This document shows positions 38,300-48,363 of a stretch of 64,000 nucleotides of DNA, piece by piece. The notes below the pieces were generated by a model, which made no database searches, was not told the origin of the DNA, and saw nothing but the letters and a program-made list of their open reading frames with translations. The translations under genes were made by a program, and so were the position numbers. This stretch comes from Glaciecola nitratireducens FR1064 (GTDB lineage: Bacteria > Pseudomonadota > Gammaproteobacteria > Enterobacterales > Alteromonadaceae). The first letter of the stretch is position 1. Each line of letters starts with the position of its first letter. Location: the NCBI RefSeq assembly GCF_000226565.1, contig NC_016041.1, positions 2,976,001 to 3,040,000 of the forward strand, read 5' to 3'.

Positions 38300-39106
38300 C
38301 TAACCATAGCGGCCGGTTATATAGTCTTCAGTTTGTTTTTTATCTGGCATGGTAAATAACGAATCGCTATCGGAATATTCGATAAGCTCGCCTTGATGCA
38401 GAAACGCAGCATAATCAGAAACCCGCGCCGCTTGCTGCATGTTGTGTGTAACAATAATCACTGTTGTTGTCTTTTTGAGTTGATTAATAAGTTCTTCGAT
38501 ATGCAAAGTGGTCAGCGGATCAAGCGCCGATGTCGGTTCATCAAGTAACAGCACTTCAGGTTTCAGTGCGAGTGCTCTTGCAATAACTAAACGCTGCTGC
38601 TGGCCACCTGAGAGCAAAAGTGCTGAATCAAACAAACGGTCTTTTACTTCGTCCCACAGTGCCGCATTGCGCAGAGAACGTTCAACAATGTCATCAAGCA
38701 TTCTGCGTTCAGTTTTGCCTTGAATTCGAAGTCCAAAACACACATTTTCATATATGCTCATTGGGAATGGATTTGGTCGTTGGAAAACCATCCCAACTGT
38801 CGTGCGCAACTTGGCGACATTTTCCTTCTTATTGTAAATGTCACGCCCGTCTAACAATACTTCGCCACTAAAAGCATACTTTTGATTGAGTTCGTTCATT
38901 CGATTTAAACTGCTCAACAGGGTTGATTTGCCGCAGCCACTTTGCCCGATCATTGCCGTGATTTTATTTTTCGGAATGCACATATTGATCTTGTTCAATA
39001 CGAGACTGTCATTTAACCACACGCTGAAATCCTGCACTTTGATGGCTGTTTGCTCATCGGTAAGATCATCAAGAGACAGAGTTTCAGTTTCAAAGAGTTT
39101 TAACAT
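38300..39106 (-). CDS. pstB: Phosphate ABC transporter ATPase PstB
   Basis: The ATP-binding subunit of the high-affinity phosphate importer. The 268 residues contain Walker A GQSGCGKS, the ABC signature LSGGQQQRL, Walker [13 protein letters not shown] and the switch histidine in VTHNMQQA. It lies 109 bases downstream of pstA, a larger gap than usual in pst operons, and 19 bases before phoU. Confidence 0.96.
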   Translation of the reverse strand: MLKLFETETLSLDDLTDEQTAIKVQDFSVWLNDSLVLNKINMCIPKNKITAMIGQSGCGKSTLLSSLNRMNELNQKYAFSGEVLLDGRDIYNKKENVAKLRTTVGMVFQRPNPFPMSIYENVCFGLRIQGKTERRMLDDIVERSLRNAALWDEVKDRLFDSALLLSGGQQQRLVIARALALKPEVLLLDEPTSALDPLTTLHIEELINQLKKTTTVIIVTHNMQQAARVSDYAAFLHQGELIEYSDSDSLFTMPDKKQTEDYITGRYG

Positions 39107-39215
39107 GGGCGTTGTTTACTATTCCTGTGACTATTTATATTTTGACCATCATTGTGGCCATCTTTTGCTATTTCCACCGGTTTCTTTAGCGAGCAGATAA
39201 TTACAGACCGCAAGA

Positions 39216-40787
39216 CTACATGCGAACGTATCGAGCGCGCAGTCTATTACGCACGATAATAGCAAATAAATTTAAGATGAAAACGATTAACAGCAGCAAC
39301 ATGCAGCTCGCAAACATCATCGATGAACCTTGTGTATTAGTTTGATTGTGGAATGCACCGTCGTATATGAAAACCCCTAGATGCATAAATTGACGCTCTA
39401 AATGTACGAACGGAAATTCAGCATCCACCGGCAGACTCGGCGCAAATTTTACCGCACCGACAAGAATTAAGGGCGCAACTTCTCCAGCAGCACGGGCAAT
39501 GGCAAGAATAACTCCCGTCATTATACCTGGGCTGGCAACGGGCAACACCGTCTTCCAAATAGTTTCAATTTTAGTTGCGCCCAACGCGTAACTCCCGGCT
39601 CTCAATCCTTCTGGAACTCGGCGCAAACCTTCCTCGGTAGAAACAATCACAACAGGAAGCGTTAACAATGCCATCGTTAATGCAGCCCAAAACAAACCGG
39701 GAGTGCCAAACGTAGGCGAAGGCAATGCGTCACTGAATAGCAGTGTGTCTATCGAACCTCCAAGTGTATATACAAAGAACCCCAAGCCAAACACGCCATA
39801 TACAACACTCGGCACACCCGCCATGTTGCTAACACAAATTCGGATAATTGACGTTGTCATATTATTCGGTGCGTACTCGTGCAGATAAATAGCGGCCATT
39901 GCACCAAAAGGAGCAACAATAACTGCCATCAGTAACACCATTACTACCGTCCCAAATAATGCAGGGAAAACACCACCGCTAGTCGATGCTTGTTTTGGAG
40001 AATCCGACACAAACTCTATAATCTTTTTGCCACTGTAGGACACTTTGTCGAATAAATTCATCATATTAGGTTGAAAAAGCAGGCGAATATCTTTTACAAG
40101 TATATCGAAGGGCTGCCCAGAGGCATCTATAAACACCAAATGATAAGACGCTATTTTTTGACTCAATACATCCGCTTTTTGCTGCCAATACTCAAACTGT
40201 TCCAGCTCCTTCAGTCGAGCGGGAGCCTGCTCGCTAACATCGGATTGATTTAGTTGAGCGATATCACGATGTAAAATGCTCAAATAATTGTTTTGTATAT
40301 CGCGCAGCTCATTTTGAAAAATCGCCACATCAGCGACAACATTATTCAATTCGTCAAGCTGATATCGTTCACTGTCCGGCGTACTTATTTGCTGAAAATT
40401 TCCGTATTGAATTGCACCAGAATACAAATTAATCTGATAGATAGCATCGACCTTCTCTATAACGATTCGAGGCATTGGTAAATTCGAACCGGCAAACTGC
40501 GCGCTGAGTTTATTCGCTAGAGCCTCATTAAACTCATCAATATCAAGCGCACTTGGCACAAAAGCACGTCGCGCCGAATCTAATGCATGGTCAGAAGCAC
40601 CATCAATGTGATTGTAGTCCGCATTGTAGGTAGTTACTCCATATACTTGCACCGGCCAGAAATAGGCGGAGCCTTTTAATACAATGAAAGACACCAAACT
40701 GATTAATACTATTAGCAAAATGGCAGCACTCAGGCCGCTCGAGAAGCTCGAAATGGTTTGCTTATCGTTTGCACTTAATTTACGCAT
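39216..40787 (-). CDS. pstA: Phosphate ABC transporter permease PstA (long form)
   Basis: Membrane subunit of the phosphate importer. I set the start at 40787 (MRKLSANDK), overlapping the pstC stop by eight bases; the longer frame would run inside pstC. The 523 residues exceed E. coli PstA (296). An N-terminal membrane helix and a large periplasmic domain (about 50-240) precede the usual permease domain. The permease loop EGLRRVPEGLRAGSYALGAT that docks on PstB is conserved. Long PstA proteins are common in marine gammaproteobacteria. Confidence 0.93.
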   Translation of the reverse strand: MRKLSANDKQTISSFSSGLSAAILLIVLISLVSFIVLKGSAYFWPVQVYGVTTYNADYNHIDGASDHALDSARRAFVPSALDIDEFNEALANKLSAQFAGSNLPMPRIVIEKVDAIYQINLYSGAIQYGNFQQISTPDSERYQLDELNNVVADVAIFQNELRDIQNNYLSILHRDIAQLNQSDVSEQAPARLKELEQFEYWQQKADVLSQKIASYHLVFIDASGQPFDILVKDIRLLFQPNMMNLFDKVSYSGKKIIEFVSDSPKQASTSGGVFPALFGTVVMVLLMAVIVAPFGAMAAIYLHEYAPNNMTTSIIRICVSNMAGVPSVVYGVFGLGFFVYTLGGSIDTLLFSDALPSPTFGTPGLFWAALTMALLTLPVVIVSTEEGLRRVPEGLRAGSYALGATKIETIWKTVLPVASPGIMTGVILAIARAAGEVAPLILVGAVKFAPSLPVDAEFPFVHLERQFMHLGVFIYDGAFHNQTNTQGSSMMFASCMLLLLIVFILNLFAIIVRNRLRARYVRM

Positions 40788-42930
40788 CCGTGTACACCTT
40801 GCGCAATCGCTTGCGTAAAATTTCTGCCGCAGTGTTAACAATAAAAGTAAAAATAAACAGAATACTAGCGGTTAAAAACAAGGTATTGAAATGACTACTA
40901 TTTACATTAGACTCTTGCAGCTCAATTGCTAAGTTGGCGGTCATCGAACGCAGGCCCTCAAGGATATTCCAATCACTTATAGGTGTATTTCCAGTTACCA
41001 TCAGCACGATCATCGTTTCACCGAAAGCTCGACCAAATCCCAGCATAATGGCAGAGAGAATGCTCGGCAACGCAACCGCTATAATCACCCTGCGCAGTGT
41101 CTGTAACCGAGTAGCTCCTAATGCAAAGGAGGCCTGTTTGATACTTTCAGGCACTTCAAATAAAGCATCCTCAGCTAAGGAATAGATGCTTGGCGAGATA
41201 GCAACACCTAGCGCAATGGCAACAACTATTGTTGTTTTTGATATATTTAATATAGTGTCAGCCTGTTCACCTAACTCTGGAGCACCGAATAACATAAAAC
41301 GCCAGACATCGCTGAGTGAAAAACAAAATAGCCCTAACAGCACCACGGCTAAAGCAATGACAAGAATTTCCCAACGTCGATCAAATTTATCATCCAATAT
41401 GTTTGCTATTCTCGATTGCAATAACGCTGCTGTCACTAGCAAAACAGGGAGAGACACGATAAACAGAATGACTGACAGTAAAAACTCTTCCGCTATCGGC
41501 ACCATCCAAACTGCAGCGATAAAACCAATCACTACCGAAGGCACAGCTTCAAGCATCTCTATTGTTGGTTTGAGATACTGGCGTACACTTGGGTCGGCAA
41601 AATATGATGTGTATATTGCTGCACCTAAGGCGAGCGGAATGGCGACAAACAGAGCAAGAAATGAGGCCTTCAGACTACCTACTATTAACGGCACGATACT
41701 AAATTTGGTTTCATAGTTTTCAGTAGCGCTGCTTGTTTGCCATACGTATGCTGGTTCCTCGTAACCTTCATACCAGACTTCCGAGAACAAGCTCTTAATG
41801 GTAGTGATGCCTTGCAAGTTTTGTATATCAAGAGAATGCATTTTATTCCCCTGAAATACATAAAGACGGTCTCCAAACCATTGCAAACCCGACGCGGGAA
41901 ATGCTAAGTTTTGAGAACGAAATAACTCATTTGTCATACGATTAACAAACGCAGTATTACCCGCTTTTGAAAAAACCAGTGCAGCGTTAGAATCGCTATC
42001 AAAAGCCATATATTCAATTGCTTCGTCGAGTTCGCTAATGTCAGCTTCATTATGCCGAAAAACAAAATCCCCTTGCTCATTCAACATTATCCATTTGCTT
42101 AACACGTGCTGTGGATCTTGGGTGAAGAATGAACGTTGGCTGCGAGACAGAAAGATTCGCGCGACATCACGAGATAAGAGCTGCTGATCAATGACCTCAT
42201 TGGTACTATTAAACAGCGACATAATATTGTTTGATATTACCAGCAGCTGCCGAGACCTAGGTATACTTTTATATTGAACGACATCTTGATAAATGAAATG
42301 TTGAAAAGAAGAAGGGTGTTTTTTATCAAACCAATACGTGTTGAGCGTAGAATTTTCAAGCTGGCTTAGCATGACAAAATTGCCTGACTTTGAAAACTCC
42401 CACTTCAGCTTTTCAGCAGATGGCTTTTCATTGTTAATCGTCTTTGGGTTTAAACCAATAGAGCTTTCCAGCGTTAAGCTATATTGCTGTTTTTCGTGAG
42501 ATAAACGATATAGCTCAAATAAATTATTGGGCGACACCACGCCGATATAACTTAAGTCGCCCTGATCTTGACTTAGAATTTGATGTTGGCAAGTAAATGG
42601 AAAGCGTTTAACTTCAATAAGCTCTGTTGACTCATTCCCAGAGGCCGATGCGTTCAATAAGATCAGATCGCATTTATCGATAGCTACATAATGAACGCCA
42701 TTGTTCAACTCTACGATGCCTGACAATTTACTTGTTTCTGCGAGCAAAGACGTATTTTCTAAAACGAGTTTAGGAGACTTAAATAAAGGGAAGGCGTTAC
42801 TGAATATATGCCAAATCAACAACAAAAACGTAGCCAACACTAACCAGCCAAAGCCCGTTACCACCTTTTGCGTTACCCAATCTTTGCGGAATCTGCGAGT
42901 GTTGAATTGATGTTGTTCTTGCTGGTTCAT
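40780..42930 (-). CDS. pstC: Phosphate ABC transporter permease PstC (long form)
   Basis: The partner permease of PstA. At 716 residues it is more than double E. coli PstC (319). A first membrane helix (about 25-45) is followed by an approximately 350-residue extracytoplasmic domain without an obvious catalytic motif. The permease domain (about 420-716) has the EAA-like loop VPESIKQASFALGATRLQTL and PSVVIGFIAAVW. It heads the pstC-pstA-pstB-phoU operon and is divergent from the gcvR-like gene. pstS is not next to it. Confidence 0.92.
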   Translation of the reverse strand: MNQQEQHQFNTRRFRKDWVTQKVVTGFGWLVLATFLLLIWHIFSNAFPLFKSPKLVLENTSLLAETSKLSGIVELNNGVHYVAIDKCDLILLNASASGNESTELIEVKRFPFTCQHQILSQDQGDLSYIGVVSPNNLFELYRLSHEKQQYSLTLESSIGLNPKTINNEKPSAEKLKWEFSKSGNFVMLSQLENSTLNTYWFDKKHPSSFQHFIYQDVVQYKSIPRSRQLLVISNNIMSLFNSTNEVIDQQLLSRDVARIFLSRSQRSFFTQDPQHVLSKWIMLNEQGDFVFRHNEADISELDEAIEYMAFDSDSNAALVFSKAGNTAFVNRMTNELFRSQNLAFPASGLQWFGDRLYVFQGNKMHSLDIQNLQGITTIKSLFSEVWYEGYEEPAYVWQTSSATENYETKFSIVPLIVGSLKASFLALFVAIPLALGAAIYTSYFADPSVRQYLKPTIEMLEAVPSVVIGFIAAVWMVPIAEEFLLSVILFIVSLPVLLVTAALLQSRIANILDDKFDRRWEILVIALAVVLLGLFCFSLSDVWRFMLFGAPELGEQADTILNISKTTIVVAIALGVAISPSIYSLAEDALFEVPESIKQASFALGATRLQTLRRVIIAVALPSILSAIMLGFGRAFGETMIVLMVTGNTPISDWNILEGLRSMTANLAIELQESNVNSSHFNTLFLTASILFIFTFIVNTAAEILRKRLRKVYTDA

Positions 42931-43023
42931 TTAGAATATTAAATTGCTTAGAAAACACGGAATGACTTGGCGCTACTAAAGCACTATACTCAAAACAAAT
43001 CAATAGTTAAGGAAAATTCTATT

Positions 43024-43527
43024 ATGCAATCAATGGTACTCACTTTAATTGGTAAAGACAAACCCGGTTTAGTTGACGCGATCGCTAAGTGCATTATTGA
43101 TGCTGAAGGGAATTGGCTTAAGAGTAGTTTTTGTCAACTTTCGGGACAATTTGCTGGCTTTATCGAAGTTATGCTGCCGCAAGAAAAACATAATGAGTTA
43201 ATTCATGCCTGTCATCAACTCGCGGATTTACATATCACGCTCATTCCTACTGACACATTCGAGAGTTCACTTGATTCAAAAGCCGTTATTCTGGTCACCG
43301 GCAATGACAGAAGAGGTATTGTCAGTGATATCACTTCAACGTTAAAGTCCTTTGATATTAATATTGTTGAAATGACCACGCAGTGCGAAAGTGCGCCAAA
43401 CTGGGGCAGCCCCCTTTTTACCGCAAAAGTCGTTGTTTCAGTGTCGCCTCAAATGGACTTAGATAAAGTAAAACTAGCAATAGAAGACATTACCGATGAC
43501 TTAATGGTAGAAATCGAAAAAAGTTAA
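43024..43527 (+). CDS. GcvR-like ACT-domain regulator
   Basis: A 167-residue protein of two ACT domains (MVLTLIGKDKPGLVDAIAK and AVILVTGNDRRGIVSDIT). It resembles GcvR, which in E. coli binds and restrains GcvA at the glycine cleavage operon. I chose the ATG at 43024, where the ACT domain begins and AAGGAAA lies upstream; an earlier ATG at 42967 is in frame but unlikely. It separates the pst operon from ppk. Whether it regulates gcv here is not shown. Confidence 0.85.
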   Translation: MQSMVLTLIGKDKPGLVDAIAKCIIDAEGNWLKSSFCQLSGQFAGFIEVMLPQEKHNELIHACHQLADLHITLIPTDTFESSLDSKAVILVTGNDRRGIVSDITSTLKSFDINIVEMTTQCESAPNWGSPLFTAKVVVSVSPQMDLDKVKLAIEDITDDLMVEIEKS

Positions 43528-43610
43528 CAATGCTTGTCATATTTTGGCATTAATATGCATGGAGATGCACAGCGCTGCTATTTGACTTAATTAGAATTAA
43601 AAGAGTAAAA

Positions 43611-45680
43611 ATGAACGAAACCGAACTTTACTACCCAAAAGAATTGAGCTGGCTTTCATTTAACGAGCGAGTTCTGCAAGAAGCTGCAGATGAAAATAAC
43701 CCCATCATCGAGCGCATTCGCTTTTTAGGCATTTATTCAAACAACTTAGATGAATTTTATCGTGTACGCTTTGCCGACGTGAAGCGACAAATCACCATTT
43801 CTCACAACGATGGAAACGAAGAACAAGCGCATGTGTTTGAAGCGCTTTTAAAACGCATCCAAGAAAAAGTGCATCATTTATCCAAACGCTTTGATGCGAT
43901 CCACCGCGACATTACTATTTCTTTGCGCCGATACAATATCCACATTCTTAGACATTCTGAGCTGAGTGAAAGTCAACTTATTTGGGCTCGCAAATATTTT
44001 AAAAGTAAGGTGTTACTGCATGTCGCCCCTATTTTGCTTGATAGCAAAGGCCACCTCATTCAACGCTTAAATGATAGTTCAGTTTATCTTGACGTAGCCC
44101 TTCGCAGAGAGGGCCGCAACACAAAGTATGCGGTGGTCGAAATACCCACCAATGCAATCAGTCGATTTATTGTGTTACCGCCGGAAAAAAGCAAAAAGAA
44201 AAAACAAATCATTTTGATCGATGACCTTATCAAGCTCTGTTTATCTGACATTTTTACTGGCTTTGTTAAATTCGATTCTGCGGACGCCTACTCGTTTAAA
44301 ATAACCCGAGACGCCGAATACTCGATCAATGATGAAATTGACGAAAGTTACGTAGAAAAAATGTCCGAAGGGATGAAGCAACGTTTAATAGCGGAACCTG
44401 TCCGCATTATTCACGACGACGGTATGCCCGATGATATGATCCAAGACTTACGTAAGCGCTTGAGAATTTCGTCGGCTGACACGATCCAAACTGCGGGTCA
44501 CTATCGTAATTTTAAAGACTTCATTGGCTTTCCTAATGTAGGCCGCAGCTATCTTGAAAACCCTACTCTGCCTGAAATATCGAACAAGGCTTTTTCTACG
44601 CATGATACTGTTTTTCAAGCCATCGCTAGCAAAGATATTCTTTTATACTATCCGTACCACGAGTTCTTACATTTCACCGAATTTGTTCGCCAAGCAGCAT
44701 TCGATCCGCAGGTAAAGCATATTCGCCTCAACATTTATCGTGTTGCTTCGCAGTCACGCATTATCAATTCACTTATTGACGCCGTAGACAACGGCAAAAG
44801 CGTCACGGTGGTTGTTGAATTGCGAGCGCGCTTTGATGAAGAGGCAAACATTGCATGGTCAAAAAGGATGACTGACGCTGGCATTAAGGTGGTTTTAGGC
44901 AACCCTAATGTAAAAATTCACAGTAAGCTTTGTGTGGTCTCTCGCGAAGAACGCGGTTTAATGAAACATTACTCGCATTTCGGTACGGGTAACTTCAACG
45001 AAAAAACAGCAAAGATATACACTGACTTGAGTTTGTTTACTTGCAACCAAGAGCTTGCATTGGAATGCATTCAAGTATTTGACATGATTCAAAACCCTTA
45101 TAAAAAGATGAAGTTTCAGCATCTCCAGCTTTCTCCGATTAATGCACGAAACAAAATCCAGTCGTTAATTAGACAAGAAATTCAGCGTGTTACTGAAGGG
45201 CATGAGGGTAAAATAACGCTTAAAATAAACAACCTCGTTGATAAAGAGTTAATTGATAACCTCTATCACGCCGGTAAGTCTGGCGTTAAAATCAAAGCCA
45301 TTATTCGCGGCATGTGTTCTCTTATACCGGGAGTTAAAGGCCTGAGTGAAAATATCGAAGTCATTAGTATTGTTGACCGCTACTTAGAGCATCCGCGTAT
45401 TATGGTATTTGAGAACGGGGGCGATAAACGCGTTTATATTTCATCAGCCGATTGGATGACGCGAAATATGGAATATAGAATTGAAGTGGGTTGTCCTGTT
45501 TATGACCCAGATGCAATCGAAATGATTGAGGACCTCTTGGACTTGCAATTCGAAGATACCCTCAAAGCGCGAGTAATCGATGAGCATCAAATAAATAATT
45601 ACGTTAAACGTGGTAATCGCAAAAACTTGCGCTCACAAATAGAAATACACAACTACCTTACTAAAAAGGAAGCGCTTTAA
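43611..45680 (+). CDS. ppk1: Polyphosphate kinase PPK1
   Basis: PPK1 makes inorganic polyphosphate from ATP. The 689 residues match the E. coli length (688). The N-terminal domain begins YYPKELSWLSFNERVLQEA. The phosphohistidine region is NVKIHSKLCVVSREE, and the second conserved histidine is in YLEHPRIMVFENGG. FGTGNFNEKTAKIYTDL and SSADWMTRNMEYRIE are also typical. It is followed directly by ppx, its antagonist, as in E. coli. Confidence 0.97.
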   Translation: MNETELYYPKELSWLSFNERVLQEAADENNPIIERIRFLGIYSNNLDEFYRVRFADVKRQITISHNDGNEEQAHVFEALLKRIQEKVHHLSKRFDAIHRDITISLRRYNIHILRHSELSESQLIWARKYFKSKVLLHVAPILLDSKGHLIQRLNDSSVYLDVALRREGRNTKYAVVEIPTNAISRFIVLPPEKSKKKKQIILIDDLIKLCLSDIFTGFVKFDSADAYSFKITRDAEYSINDEIDESYVEKMSEGMKQRLIAEPVRIIHDDGMPDDMIQDLRKRLRISSADTIQTAGHYRNFKDFIGFPNVGRSYLENPTLPEISNKAFSTHDTVFQAIASKDILLYYPYHEFLHFTEFVRQAAFDPQVKHIRLNIYRVASQSRIINSLIDAVDNGKSVTVVVELRARFDEEANIAWSKRMTDAGIKVVLGNPNVKIHSKLCVVSREERGLMKHYSHFGTGNFNEKTAKIYTDLSLFTCNQELALECIQVFDMIQNPYKKMKFQHLQLSPINARNKIQSLIRQEIQRVTEGHEGKITLKINNLVDKELIDNLYHAGKSGVKIKAIIRGMCSLIPGVKGLSENIEVISIVDRYLEHPRIMVFENGGDKRVYISSADWMTRNMEYRIEVGCPVYDPDAIEMIEDLLDLQFEDTLKARVIDEHQINNYVKRGNRKNLRSQIEIHNYLTKKEAL

Positions 45681-47210
45681 TTGCAAACCTTAGAAAACGT
45701 TTTTGAAGATGTCGAAACTCGTGACATCAATCTTTATGCTGCTCTGGACATTGGCTCTAATAGCTTTCACTTAGTGATTGCTAGAGTCGTTGCCGGGTCG
45801 TTGCAGACCGTACAAAAGATAAAAAATAAAGTAAGACTGGCAGAGGGCTTGAACGAGAAAAACATTCTTTCCGATGAAGCCATGGAGCGCGGTCTAACAA
45901 CCTTACAAAGTATGGCGGAAAGTATGCAAGGGCTCGACCCCTCGCATGTTCGCGTTGTCGCTACGCATACACTGCGAAAAGCACGTAACGCCAAAGTCTT
46001 TTTATCCAAAGCCCGCAAAGTGTTTCCATACCCTATTGAGATCATTTCAGGCCCAGAGGAAGCACGTTTAATTTACACCGGTATTGCAAACACAACCCAA
46101 TCAGAAGGCAATCGATTGGTCGTTGATATTGGCGGTGGTTCAACAGAGTTTGCTGTTGGTGAACACTTACTACCGGTAATGTGCAAAAGTGTGCAAATGG
46201 GCTGTGTGAGCTATCAGCAACGCTACTTCGCTGACGGCACACTGACTAAAAAAGCGTTTCAGGCCGCGATAACCAGCGCAAGACTAGAAATTGAACTAGT
46301 GGTCGGTAACTTAAAACGCTTCAATTGGGAAACTAACATTGGCGCATCGGGCACTATCCGATCAATCTGCTCAGTGTTAACGGCACAAGCCGAAAGCCAA
46401 AGCGATGTGGCGATAACCAAAACTGGCATGAATGAATTAATGCAGGCGTGTTGTGAATGTGGTCACTCTGACAACTTGGTCTTGCCAGGCTTAACAGATG
46501 ATAGAAAACCAGTATTTGCTGCGGGACTAAGTATTCTCATTGCAATTTTTCGTAGTTTGAACTTAGAGACTATGGGGGTTAGTAGCGCAGCGTTGCGCGA
46601 GGGAGTCTTATACGAGGCACATGACACGGGTGCAAATACAAACATCAGAGAACGCACAGCGCAAAGCTTAGCTACACGCTACGATGTAGACACTCTCTTC
46701 GCAAAAAAAGTATGGGCCACCTGCATCAAGATTTATGAACAAGCTGCACAAAGCTGGGATATTGATAAGGGGGATTTGCGACATCTGCTAGGTTGGTCAG
46801 CGTTGTTGCACGAAGTGGGCTTGCAAATCAACTCTAGAGGCGTGCAGCGCCACTCTAGTTATATTATCGAACAGAGCGACTTACCTGGTTTTAACCAAGA
46901 ACAGCAGAAGCTACTTGCGGCATTAGTTCGTTACCAGAGAAAAAAAATCAAACTTGCGGAATTACCCGCTTTCGTAAACTACAGCGAAGCCGTTGTTCTG
47001 AAATTACTGGTCTTACTTAGGCTCGGTATTTTGCTTAATATTAATCGACAAGAAAGCCAATTGCCTGAATTTGGATTGGAAGTTGTAGAGGAGAAAATTA
47101 TTCTCAGCTTTCCTGAAAACTGGTTTGATTTATCGCCTTTGTTATTGGCCGACTTGCAGCAAGAGAACCGTTATATTGAAGCGACAGGAATGAGTATTCG
47201 TATTAAGTAA
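45681..47210 (+). CDS. ppx: Exopolyphosphatase (Ppx/GppA family)
   Basis: Ppx removes phosphate from polyphosphate ends; the related GppA acts on pppGpp. The 509 residues begin with ASKHA phosphate motifs AALDIGSNSFHLVIARV and RLVVDIGGGSTEFAVG, and end with the helical HD-like domain (LLHEVGLQI, HSSYIIEQSDLPGF). The start appears to be TTG at 45681, directly after the ppk1 stop, with AAGGA ten bases upstream. Adjacency to ppk1 favours exopolyphosphatase over GppA. Confidence 0.93.
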   Translation: MQTLENVFEDVETRDINLYAALDIGSNSFHLVIARVVAGSLQTVQKIKNKVRLAEGLNEKNILSDEAMERGLTTLQSMAESMQGLDPSHVRVVATHTLRKARNAKVFLSKARKVFPYPIEIISGPEEARLIYTGIANTTQSEGNRLVVDIGGGSTEFAVGEHLLPVMCKSVQMGCVSYQQRYFADGTLTKKAFQAAITSARLEIELVVGNLKRFNWETNIGASGTIRSICSVLTAQAESQSDVAITKTGMNELMQACCECGHSDNLVLPGLTDDRKPVFAAGLSILIAIFRSLNLETMGVSSAALREGVLYEAHDTGANTNIRERTAQSLATRYDVDTLFAKKVWATCIKIYEQAAQSWDIDKGDLRHLLGWSALLHEVGLQINSRGVQRHSSYIIEQSDLPGFNQEQQKLLAALVRYQRKKIKLAELPAFVNYSEAVVLKLLVLLRLGILLNINRQESQLPEFGLEVVEEKIILSFPENWFDLSPLLLADLQQENRYIEATGMSIRIK

Positions 47211-47226
47211 ACTTAGAGACAAAAAA

Positions 47227-47268
47227 AGAGTCACTTTCTATTGAGTATCCAGTAAAAAGTGACTCTTC
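47227..47268 (-). terminator. Terminator between ppx and class I aldolase
   Basis: A perfect 12-base stem, AAGAGTCACTTT with AAAGTGACTCTT, encloses an 18-base loop. On the minus strand it ends in seven T, so it best terminates the aldolase gene; on the plus strand it could also stop ppx. Confidence 0.82.
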
Positions 47269-47307
47269 TTCGATTCAAGCTAAAATATCAATTTCTCGAC
47301 AAGTAGC

Positions 47308-48207
47308 TTACGTTTTTGATGCTTGATAAATACCTTCAATTGCATTATCTAAGGTTTTATTAAATTCTTCATCCGATTGCTGAAAAGACACGCCTTCAGT
47401 TAATGCTCGTGAAAAGCTAGCAATCATGCCGTTATTTTCACTTAACTTCTGATTAGCAACATCGCGAGAATAACCACCAGAAAGCGCAACAACCTTAATC
47501 ACTTTAGGGTGTTCGATGCATTCCTTATAAAAGTTCGCTGACTCTGGTAACGTGAGTTTTAACATTACGTGTTGATCATCAGACAAGGCATTGAGCTCGG
47601 CTAAAATAGCCGCTTTTAACAATGCTTCAGCCTTCGCTTTTTCTGGGCTGTTGATGTCCACTTCAGGCTCGATGATAGGCACTAAACCTGCTGCTAAAAT
47701 TTGCTTTCCAACTGCAAACTGCTGTGCAACAAGAGCGTTAATGCCTGCTTCATTAGCCAATTTCACTACAGAACGCATTTTTGTTCCAAATACGCTTTGT
47801 GCGTTCGCTTTTGCCAGTAAGTCATCCAAACCAGGCATAGGCTTCATTAGCTGAACGCCGTTTGCTTCGTCTTCTAAACCTTTATCCACTTTTAAGAATG
47901 GCACTACATTTTTTTGCTGCCATAAATAGTGCGCGCTAGATAGTCCTTCAACTTCACGATCCAAGGTGTTCTCGAATAAAATTGCACCCAATACCCGCTC
48001 ACCCGTAAATGCAGGGCTAGTCATAATACGAGTGCGCATATCGTGTACACAAGTAAACATTTCTTCGTCGTTAGCGTAAGCAGACTCATCAACACCATAT
48101 AGCTTTAGCGCTTTCGGTGTGCTTCCGCCACTTTGGTCCAATGCGGCAATAAAGCCAACTTCATTTTTTACTTTTGCCAACATGTCTTGTTGTGCTTGAG
48201 TTGTCAT
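47308..48207 (-). CDS. fda: Class I fructose-bisphosphate aldolase
   Basis: Cleaves fructose 1,6-bisphosphate to two triose phosphates through a lysine Schiff base, without a metal. The 299 residues match the short bacterial class I family (Staphylococcus Fda type): [16 protein letters not shown] at the N terminus, [32 protein letters not shown], and MLKLTLPE with the probable Schiff-base lysine. [11 protein letters not shown] is a phosphate site. It sits where E. coli has the class II enzyme FbaA, downstream of pgk. Confidence 0.93.
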   Translation of the reverse strand: MTTQAQQDMLAKVKNEVGFIAALDQSGGSTPKALKLYGVDESAYANDEEMFTCVHDMRTRIMTSPAFTGERVLGAILFENTLDREVEGLSSAHYLWQQKNVVPFLKVDKGLEDEANGVQLMKPMPGLDDLLAKANAQSVFGTKMRSVVKLANEAGINALVAQQFAVGKQILAAGLVPIIEPEVDINSPEKAKAEALLKAAILAELNALSDDQHVMLKLTLPESANFYKECIEHPKVIKVVALSGGYSRDVANQKLSENNGMIASFSRALTEGVSFQQSDEEFNKTLDNAIEGIYQASKT

Positions 48208-48363
48208 CCAACGCTCCTTTCGTATTTGTGAGTTCTTTACAGTTTGTAACTAGCCCATATCATGGTCTGTGTATTCTGATAAACGCTATGTTAGCTTGAT
48301 TTTATAGGCCTTGCCACTTCTGATTTAGTCATTAGCAAGGCGCTGAAACCAGCAAGTACCGCT

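Noticed and set aside
42967-43023. Earlier start for the gcvR-like gene
   Set aside because: The 19 extra residues precede the ACT domain, lack a ribosome site and extend toward the divergent pstC promoter.
43534-43551. TTGTCATATTTTGGCAT upstream of ppk1 as a possible Pho box
   Set aside because: The second half site is degenerate and its spacing is 10 instead of 11 bases, so the match is weak.
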